This document shows positions 1-5,168 of a DNA stretch of 5,168 bases, piece by piece. The position numbers were made by a program, and so were the translations under genes. This DNA is from Patescibacteria group bacterium. GTDB taxonomy: Bacteria; Patescibacteriota; Minisyncoccia; Phycocordibacterales; PALSA-1337. How positions within the stretch are numbered: the first letter of the stretch is position 1; every line of letters starts with the position of its first letter. The notes under the pieces are model-generated. The model did no database searches and was not told the DNA's origin. It was given only the letters and a program-made list of their open reading frames with translations. Where the stretch lies: NCBI GenBank assembly GCA_028864955.1, contig JAGWLE010000048.1:1-5168 (forward strand), given 5' to 3'.

Positions 1-51
1 AACATTTTTCTGCCATTGATCTGGACGCCGACCCTCAATCGCTTGCAGCAT
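1..51 (-). CDS. Possible start of a truncated minus-strand gene
   Basis: A minus-strand frame opens with ATG at 51-49 and stays open to the window edge, giving only 17 residues (MLQAIEGRRPDQWQKNV). Two in-frame TTG codons lie just upstream, and a stop lies a little further up. It would start 70 bases after the stop of the GT2-GtrA gene, in the same direction, so it could be the next gene of that transcription unit. A purine-rich GAAGTGGA sits about 16-23 bases before the ATG, too far to be a good ribosome binding site. The fragment is too short to assign to a family, and an open frame of this length can occur by chance. Confidence 0.25.
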   Translation of the reverse strand, partial: MLQAIEGRRPDQWQKNV

Positions 52-121
52 GTACAACAAGCTACGTCCACTTCAGCCACGACTCTGGTGCCGCAAGCCG
101 ATGCCGCGCATTGAAATCGGC

Positions 122-1414
122 CTACTCATTGGAAACACGGGCGATCTCTTCCCAATCAATCTGCTCGTTATGCAGCTTGGTTTTAAAACCATCGATCGAT
201 CGCTTGAAGGGCGCCGCTATGCGCTCGAATGGCGCTTTGACGCCGGCTCGAAACACCCAGAGCCGCGAAAGCGCGAAGCCGATCAAGAAGGTTGCGATCG
301 TCGACAATCCGACAGCCACCAGGTCGTAGATGCCGAGCAGGGAATTGAAGACGTACAGCGATGCCACATTGACGCTGACGGTGACGACGATCGATGAATA
401 AAATTTGGCGACCTCCGCCAGCGACAAGCGCTGCCGGACGCGAAACGTAAAGCGGCGGTTGAGCAAAAAACTGCAGATTGTGCCACAGAAAAATGTGGCG
501 AACTTGGCGACCAGGATGTGCGTCGGGAAGAATGGCATGAATCGCGTCAACAGATAGTACGTCGCCACATCGACAACCGTATTAAAGACTCCCACCAAGC
601 CGAACTTGGCCCCCTGAACATAGGCCGTGTCCGTGCGGCCGAGCTCGCCGCGCCATAAGTGGTAGAACTCCTTCAGAGCGCGAATGATGACGCTCGGCTT
701 GGCGCCGGTCGGATTGCCTTTGCGCCGCGGCAAATGCCTGACCGGCACCTCCTTAAAGCTGACGCCCTGGCGCTCTAGCCTGATGAGCATTTCCGCGCTC
801 ATGGTGGCACCGCGCGTTTCGAGCGGCAGGTCGGCCACCAAATGCCGCGCGAAAAGCTTGAAAGCGCAATCAATATCCCGGACCTTCAAACCAAAGAAAA
901 GCCGATTGAGTATCTTCCAGCCAAGAGCGTTGAAACGCCGCATGGCCGGATCACGCCGCGGGGCGCGATATCCGAGAATGACCTGGTAATCAGTCGCATA
1001 CGGGACAAGCTTCGATAGGTCTTCAAGGTCGAATTGGAGATCGGCATCACTGAAGAACACCCACGAATATCGCGCCGTCTGGATGCCGCTCCAGAGCGCG
1101 GCACCGTAGCCTTTATTGACTGAATGACGGACCAGACGGATCCGCGGCTCATATTCATGCCATCTATCGACGACGGCGGACGTACGATCATCGCTGCCGT
1201 CATCGACGACGATTATTTCGAACTTTTCGGCAATGCCAGGGACAACGCGTAAGGCCTCGCGCAAAACAGCATCGATGTTCTGCTCCTCGTTAAAGGCGGG
1301 AAAAAATACGGAAATTTCTGAAAGTTGATGCGGCATGATGGTGTCTAAAGGCTCACTGTCCGACGTTACACTCGCTGTCTCATGTCCATGCTGACGGGCA
1401 TGATTCGGAGACAT
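122..1414 (-). CDS. GT2 (polyprenyl-phosphate sugar synthase-like) fused to GtrA-like membrane domain
   Basis: This 430-residue protein probably transfers a sugar from a nucleotide donor to a polyprenyl phosphate at the cytoplasmic face, and its second domain may help translocate the product. Residues about 33-258 form a GT-A fold GT2 domain of the DPM1/GtrB/ArnC type. Visible motifs are FPAFNEE (38-44), VVDDGS (69-74), the metal-binding SDADLQ (122-127), and RDIDCAFKLF (179-188), which matches the DxDCGFKLF signature of polyprenyl-phosphate glycosyltransferases. Residues about 265-390 form a GtrA-like domain with roughly four membrane segments and its usual signatures: KFGLVGVFNTVVD (270-282), FLLNRRFTF (316-324) and RLWVF (384-388). 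A charged, non-membrane tail of about 40 residues follows. The stop is TAG. The first 30 residues match no domain, so an internal ATG at 1336 (404 residues) is a credible alternative start; neither start has a good ribosome binding site. The gene is divergent from the plus-strand genes. The sugar carried cannot be told from sequence. Class assignment is firm; function in this locus is inferred. Confidence 0.93.
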   Translation of the reverse strand: MSPNHARQHGHETASVTSDSEPLDTIMPHQLSEISVFFPAFNEEQNIDAVLREALRVVPGIAEKFEIIVVDDGSDDRTSAVVDRWHEYEPRIRLVRHSVNKGYGAALWSGIQTARYSWVFFSDADLQFDLEDLSKLVPYATDYQVILGYRAPRRDPAMRRFNALGWKILNRLFFGLKVRDIDCAFKLFARHLVADLPLETRGATMSAEMLIRLERQGVSFKEVPVRHLPRRKGNPTGAKPSVIIRALKEFYHLWRGELGRTDTAYVQGAKFGLVGVFNTVVDVATYYLLTRFMPFFPTHILVAKFATFFCGTICSFLLNRRFTFRVRQRLSLAEVAKFYSSIVVTVSVNVASLYVFNSLLGIYDLVAVGLSTIATFLIGFALSRLWVFRAGVKAPFERIAAPFKRSIDGFKTKLHNEQIDWEEIARVSNE

Positions 1415-1499
1415 TACTGTAAGAAAGGCCCACAGACGACGTCATTGGCCATGTCGGACGACACTGACGAACCGACGAGAGACGTGGCCGCGACCATCG
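1415..1499. promoter_or_regulatory. Divergent intergenic region, presumed to hold promoters for both sides
   Basis: These 85 bases separate the starts of two divergent genes, so both transcription units should begin here or close by. If the minus-strand gene starts at 1336 instead, the gap grows to about 163 bases. No convincing -35/-10 pair is visible on either strand. A TACAGT hexamer on the minus strand just before the 1414 start loosely resembles a -10 box, but it lies too close to the ATG unless translation starts downstream. The region has several GAC/GTC-rich short palindromes, including GACGTC at 1437-1442 and TGGCCA at 1446-1451, with no evidence that they are operators. The call rests on gene arrangement alone. 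Confidence 0.3.
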
Positions 1500-2708
1500 A
1501 TGAAAGCACACCCATTTCGCATGTTTGGTGCCGCTATTGGGACGGTCCTGCTGATCGTCGGCGCCATTCTGTTATTTGATCGCGTCAGGTTCCTACCGAA
1601 AGCCCGGCCGGTCATTTTCTCATCCAAAGATATGCTGAATGCCATCTGGTCCCGCTATAAAGCCAATTACCTCGAAGCCGGCACGGACCGCACGCTCGAT
1701 AAGCAGCGGGGCAATATTACAACGTCCGAGGGCGAGAGCTACACGATGCTCCGTGCCGTCTGGATGGATGATCACGCGACCTTTGACAAGAGCTGGTCGT
1801 GGACGGAGGACAATCTCAAACAATCGAATACGCATCTCTTCTCGTGGCTTTTTGGGCAGCGGCCTGACGGCAGCTACGGCATCCTGACCGCAGAAAAAGG
1901 CCAGAATACCGCCAGCGATGCCGACACCGACATCGCGCTGGCTCTGGCCTTTGCTTACGCACGATGGCAGGACCCAAAATATTTGCAGGCCTCAAAAAGC
2001 GTCATATCGGATATCTGGCAGAACGAAGTCGTCACCATAAACGCCAAACCCTATCTGGCTGCCGACAATGTCGAAAAAAACTTCACGGCAGGAGTGCTTG
2101 TCAATCCTTCGTACTTCGCGCCGTACGCCTACCGTGTCTTCAAGCAAATTGATCCGCAGCACGACTGGCTGGGACTGATCGATACCTCGTATGCCGTGCT
2201 CCTGGCCAGCATGACCGATAAGCTCGGCACGACAACCTCCGCCTTGCTGCCGCCAGATTGGATACAACTCGGCCGCACGACTGCCGTCATCGAACCGCCA
2301 CCGGCCGGATTGGACACCAATTACGGTTTTGACGCTCTCCGCGTACCGTGGCGAATAGCCCTCGATTGGCAATGGAACAAGGATCCGCGCGCCGCGAAAG
2401 TCTTGGCCTCGTTATCATTTCTCAGCAAGGAATGGCGATCGGAGCATCTGATCTACGATACCTACGCCCACGACGGCACACCGGCCGATGCGCATGAGGT
2501 GCCCGCCATGTATGCCACCGCCGCCGTCGCCTTGGCCATCACTGACCCGCAGTCCGCGCAGAGCATATATCTCGACAAGCTCGAAGGACTGTACGATCCG
2601 GACACAGATCGCTGGAGAACAACCTTGGGCTACTATGACGACAATTGGGCATGGTTCGGCATCGGACTGTATAACTCCTTTTTACCAAATCTTTGGATAA
2701 ACATGTAA
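1500..2708 (+). CDS. Membrane-anchored glycoside hydrolase family 8 (BcsZ/endoglucanase-like)
   Basis: This 402-residue protein should cleave beta-1,4-linked (or mixed-linkage) polysaccharide by an inverting mechanism outside the cytoplasmic membrane. A short basic N-terminus (MKAHPFR) precedes one hydrophobic segment at about 9-26 without an evident signal-peptidase site, so a signal anchor is likelier than full secretion. GH8 hallmarks follow in order: TTSEGESYTM (74-83), where E77 aligns with the proton donor E55 of E. coli BcsZ; ASDADTDIALA (138-148), where D140 aligns with BcsZ D116; NPSYFAPYAYRVF (202-214); GFDALRVPWRIALDW (276-290), where D278 sits at the position of the third catalytic-site Asp; and a C-terminal GYYDDNWAWFGIGLY (377-391). 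Length is usual for the family and no key residue is missing. ATG at 1500 was chosen because no ATG or GTG start lies in frame just upstream; no ribosome binding site is obvious. It is the first gene of the plus-strand set and abuts the synthase gene, an arrangement like that of bcsZ in cellulose operons. Family 8 also includes chitosanases, lichenases and xylanases, so the substrate is inferred from context. Confidence 0.93.
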   Translation: MKAHPFRMFGAAIGTVLLIVGAILLFDRVRFLPKARPVIFSSKDMLNAIWSRYKANYLEAGTDRTLDKQRGNITTSEGESYTMLRAVWMDDHATFDKSWSWTEDNLKQSNTHLFSWLFGQRPDGSYGILTAEKGQNTASDADTDIALALAFAYARWQDPKYLQASKSVISDIWQNEVVTINAKPYLAADNVEKNFTAGVLVNPSYFAPYAYRVFKQIDPQHDWLGLIDTSYAVLLASMTDKLGTTTSALLPPDWIQLGRTTAVIEPPPAGLDTNYGFDALRVPWRIALDWQWNKDPRAAKVLASLSFLSKEWRSEHLIYDTYAHDGTPADAHEVPAMYATAAVALAITDPQSAQSIYLDKLEGLYDPDTDRWRTTLGYYDDNWAWFGIGLYNSFLPNLWINM

Positions 2709-2713
2709 AAAAT

Positions 2714-4267
2714 ATGCCTCAAGCCATGACGTCAGCTCAAAACATAACGGATGAACGCCAAAATTTTCTCCGCACCGGCGTGCCGAGATCTCTGGCCTCC
2801 ATAAATATCGTTCTGGCGCTGGCCTACTTCTTGGCGATTCTTTTCATATTTCCCAGAGGAAACGAAGTCATGTACGCGATATTGCTGTTCGGCGAAATAT
2901 TCCACATGTGGCAAATGGCGACGTACCTCTACACCGTCTGGAATACCGAGTATATGCCGCCATACGATACTACGTACCAGCCGGCTGTCGATGTTTTCAT
3001 CACGGTCTGCGGCGAGCCGTCCGACATCGTGGCTGACACCGTCCGCGCCGCACTCGATATGGACTACGCCTCTTTCAAAGTCCACATCCTGAATGACGGA
3101 TTTGTGGCCGGCAAGGAAAACTGGCAGGAGATGGAATTCTTGGCCGCCAGACTCGGCGCCAACTGCATCACTCGGCGCTCAGCTGGCGGCGCCAAAGCCG
3201 GCAATATCAACAACGCCTTGCGACAAACTTCTCATCCGCTGATCGTCGTCTTCGATGCCGATCATGTGCCGCATCGGGATTTCTTGCGCAAGACAGTCGG
3301 CTATTTCGGGGATCCGCGCATGGGCTACGTTCAATCACCGCAATATTATCGCAATTACGACTCCAATCCGGTCACGGAAGGGGCATGGGAGCAGCAAGCC
3401 TTGTTCTTTGGCGCGATCTGTAAGGGCAAAAATCGCCTTAATGCCGTCACCATGTGCGGCACGAACATGGTCATCCGGCGCGATGCCCTCTCGGAGGTCG
3501 GCAACATTTGCGAGGACAGTATCGCCGAAGATTTCGTCACCGGCTTGTTTATCCATGAACACGGTTGGAAATCAACTTACGTGCCTGAAGTCCTGGCCGA
3601 AGGTTTAGCCCCCGAAGACTTTCTGTCATACTACAAGCAGCAGTTTCGCTGGGCCCGCGGCGCACTCGATGTCATTTTCCGATACAACTTCCTCTGGAAC
3701 CGGCGCCTGACCATATCCCAAAAGATCCAATACCTCTCATCCGTCAGCTATTTCCTTTCCGGCGTGGTGGTGCTCGCCAACGCTCTTATCCCGATTGTCT
3801 TTCTCTTTACCGGGCTCATGCCGCTGCAAATCTCGACCATGACGCTGGCCGCCATCTTCTTGCCGTACATCTGCGTCACCGTTTACTGTTTGCAGATATC
3901 GACAAATTTCTCCTATTCATTCAAGTCGCTGGCATTTTCCATGGCCGGTTTCAATATACATATTTCAGCCCTGCTGGCGAGCGTTCTCGGCAAAAAAAGC
4001 GTCTTCGCTGTGACTTCGAAGCGCCGGATCAGCGGCAACTTCATTCGTTTTGTCGCCCCGCAAATACTCTATATATGCGTCGTAGCCGTTGGCATCACTT
4101 TCGCATTGGAACACAACGGTCTCACGGCTTCGGTGCTCTCGAATATCGCATGGGCTTTGCTGAATACCGTCATTTTCGCCGAATTTATTTCGGCCGCCCT
4201 GCCGATACCCGTCAGCCGGCCGAAGGAACAGTATGAAATGAGTAAAAGTCTTTTGCCGTCAGCATAA
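2714..4267 (+). CDS. Cellulose-synthase-type processive GT2, lacking PilZ
   Basis: This membrane glycosyltransferase (517 residues from ATG 2714) should polymerise a UDP-sugar into a beta-linked chain on the cytoplasmic side and pass it through its own channel. Two membrane segments (about 30-47 and 51-74) precede a cytosolic GT2 core with all processive-synthase motifs: VDVFITVCGEP (92-102), LNDG (126-129, in place of DDG), GGAKAGNIN (158-166), the metal-binding DAD (181-183), CGTNMVIRR (248-256), AED (271-273, in place of TED, keeping the base Asp) and QQFRWARG (309-316, QxxRW). About five further hydrophobic stretches follow, with FAVTSK (431-436) matching the FxVTxK gating loop of BcsA. 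The protein ends some 20 residues after the last hydrophobic stretch, so the PilZ domain of c-di-GMP-controlled BcsA is absent. An in-frame TTG at 2693 would add 7 residues and overlap the GH8 gene; ATG 2714, five bases after that stop, was preferred. Neither has a ribosome binding site, so translational coupling is likely. Cellulose is the best guess for the product, but other beta-glucans or amino-sugar polymers are possible. Confidence 0.93.
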   Translation: MPQAMTSAQNITDERQNFLRTGVPRSLASINIVLALAYFLAILFIFPRGNEVMYAILLFGEIFHMWQMATYLYTVWNTEYMPPYDTTYQPAVDVFITVCGEPSDIVADTVRAALDMDYASFKVHILNDGFVAGKENWQEMEFLAARLGANCITRRSAGGAKAGNINNALRQTSHPLIVVFDADHVPHRDFLRKTVGYFGDPRMGYVQSPQYYRNYDSNPVTEGAWEQQALFFGAICKGKNRLNAVTMCGTNMVIRRDALSEVGNICEDSIAEDFVTGLFIHEHGWKSTYVPEVLAEGLAPEDFLSYYKQQFRWARGALDVIFRYNFLWNRRLTISQKIQYLSSVSYFLSGVVVLANALIPIVFLFTGLMPLQISTMTLAAIFLPYICVTVYCLQISTNFSYSFKSLAFSMAGFNIHISALLASVLGKKSVFAVTSKRRISGNFIRFVAPQILYICVVAVGITFALEHNGLTASVLSNIAWALLNTVIFAEFISAALPIPVSRPKEQYEMSKSLLPSA

Positions 4268-4269
4268 AT

Positions 4270-5168
4270 ATGCAAATCGCCAGCATAGCCAGCGCCTATG
4301 ATGAGAGGGGAGGGGACGTCGACACGCTCGCATCCGCGGCGCTCATACGAGGCAGTGTGATCGTGTTCCTCATGCTCGGCGTCATCGCCTTGTCAACGTT
4401 CTTTTTCGCCGGACAAAGCCTGCGCCTCGATGAAGCGCAGAGCCTATGGCAGACGAGCCGCAGCCCGCTGGCCATGTTCCAAGTGGTAGCCCAAGACGTG
4501 CACGTGCCTTTGTACCACCTCATGCTCCATTACTGGCAAGTCTATCTCGGAAACGGGGTAGCCACGGCTCGGGTATTGTCCCTGATATTTTTTGTCATGA
4601 TGATTCCAGCCATATACGTGCTCGGCGCGCGGGCCTATTCGCCGCCGGTCGGCTTGTTTGCGGCCATACTCACGGCTGCTTCGCCATTCCTGAATTGGTA
4701 CGGCAACGAGATACGCATGTACAGCTTGTTCGCATTCGTTACCACGGTCAATCAATACTATTTCTTGAGCCTGTTCGCAGGCTCTCGCCGGCCCGACAAC
4801 ACCGTCAAGCGTTCAGTCTGGCTGATGTACGGATTCTCGCTGATAATCGGCCTGTGCACGCATTACTTTTTTTCCTTTAATGCGGCGGCCCAAGCGCTCT
4901 TTTATTTCACTCACAAGGGCCGCTTCCCGCGCCGCGCCCTGCGAAATTTCATCATTATCGGCTGCATCACCTTGGCGATTTTTACGCCGTGGATATTGTT
5001 CGTCATCAATCAAGGATCGGCCGCCAATACCCAGCCGCTGCTGGCCAAACCGACAACTATTGATCTGTTCAACACCTTTTCCCAGTTCATGTTTGGCTTC
5101 CAGAGCGATCATATCAACACGATCCTCATCTCGCTCTGGCCGCTATTGGTACTCCTCATATTCCTGTC
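4270..5168 (+). CDS. GT-C glycosyltransferase, PMT/ArnT-like (GT39/GT83-type), 3' truncated
   Basis: The first 299 residues of a multi-pass membrane protein are present, running off the right edge without a stop; relatives are usually about 500 or more residues long. Such enzymes take a sugar from a polyprenyl-phosphate donor and transfer it to protein, lipid or glycan on the outer face of the membrane. A first hydrophobic segment (about 28-47) is followed by an external loop with LRLDEAQSLW (51-60). Its D54-E55 pair is the GT-C acidic motif of the first loop, and HVPLYHLMLHYW (78-89) follows as expected. Hydrophobic segments continue at about 101-118, 124-140, 150-168, 184-201 and 225-246. 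SPFLNWYGNEIRMYSLF (138-154) corresponds to the conserved EARMY-type segment of the PMT_2 group. The ATG begins two bases after the TAA of the synthase gene, with no ribosome binding site, so coupled translation is likely. A family-level assignment is well supported; donor and acceptor are unknown. The lipid-linked sugar could come from the divergent GT2-GtrA protein. Confidence 0.85.
   Translation, partial: MQIASIASAYDERGGDVDTLASAALIRGSVIVFLMLGVIALSTFFFAGQSLRLDEAQSLWQTSRSPLAMFQVVAQDVHVPLYHLMLHYWQVYLGNGVATARVLSLIFFVMMIPAIYVLGARAYSPPVGLFAAILTAASPFLNWYGNEIRMYSLFAFVTTVNQYYFLSLFAGSRRPDNTVKRSVWLMYGFSLIIGLCTHYFFSFNAAAQALFYFTHKGRFPRRALRNFIIIGCITLAIFTPWILFVINQGSAANTQPLLAKPTTIDLFNTFSQFMFGFQSDHINTILISLWPLLVLLIFL

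Noticed and set aside
191..202. Tandem ATCG run (atcgatcgatcg)
   Set aside because: Three short units within coding sequence; too short to be a meaningful repeat, and no further copies of this run were noticed in the window.
50..397. 115-codon plus-strand open frame at the left end
   Set aside because: Most of it is antisense to the GtrA-domain end of the minus-strand gene, and its translation looks like low-complexity charged shadow sequence.
1992..2372. 126-codon minus-strand open frame within the GH8 gene
   Set aside because: It is antisense to the conserved GH8 core, and no motif or start signal supports it.
2732..3085. 117-codon open frame on the minus strand opposite the synthase gene
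   Set aside because: It lies wholly opposite a gene with clear family motifs, has no recognisable domain, and is rich in Arg/His/Asp as expected for an antisense shadow of GC-rich coding DNA.
4284..4300. Small inverted repeat CATAG...CTATG near the start of the GT-C gene
   Set aside because: The stem is only 5 bp with a 7-base loop, has no U-tract, and lies inside coding sequence. It is not a credible terminator or attenuator.
4303..4316. Purine-rich GAGAGGGGAGGGGA run that looks like a strong ribosome binding site inside the start of the GT-C gene
   Set aside because: No in-frame ATG, GTG or TTG follows at normal spacing; the nearest in-frame GTG is about 40 bases on, inside the first membrane segment. 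The run is read as coding DERGGD. The out-of-frame ATGs at 4298 and 4301 hit a stop after about 20 codons.

Overview
The window holds a bacterial surface-polysaccharide or glycoconjugate locus. One gene lies on the minus strand (positions 122-1414). A head-to-tail set of three genes runs divergently from it on the plus strand (1500 to beyond the right edge). A possible minus-strand gene is cut by the left edge (1-51). No RNA gene, mobile element, CRISPR array or clear terminator was seen. The DNA is moderately GC-rich and is almost fully coding.

Minus strand: a two-domain protein joins a dolichyl-phosphate-mannose-synthase-like GT2 domain to a GtrA-like membrane domain. Such proteins load a sugar onto a polyprenyl phosphate, and the GtrA part is thought to help move it across the membrane. 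Plus strand, in order: (1) a membrane-anchored family 8 glycoside hydrolase (BcsZ/endoglucanase type); (2) a processive GT2 of the cellulose-synthase type, with the DAD, [T/A]ED, QxxRW and FxVTxK gating-loop motifs but no PilZ domain; (3) a GT-C (PMT/ArnT-like, GT39/GT83-type) glycosyltransferase, cut by the right edge. The plus-strand genes are separated by 5 and 2 bases, which points to one transcript.

Inferred working model: the cellulose-synthase-like enzyme makes and extrudes a beta-linked polymer, and the GH8 enzyme trims or edits it outside the membrane. The GT2-GtrA protein supplies a lipid-linked sugar that the GT-C enzyme transfers to an acceptor on the outer face. The last link is speculative. 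No BcsB, BcsC or PilZ partner is visible, so this is not a classical proteobacterial bcs operon, although partners may lie outside the window.

The organism cannot be fixed from the sequence. The absence of recognisable Shine-Dalgarno sequences before any of the starts, and the kind of GT-C protein present, would fit an environmental bacterium outside the well-studied groups, for example Patescibacteria/Saccharibacteria or Chloroflexota. This is a low-confidence impression.
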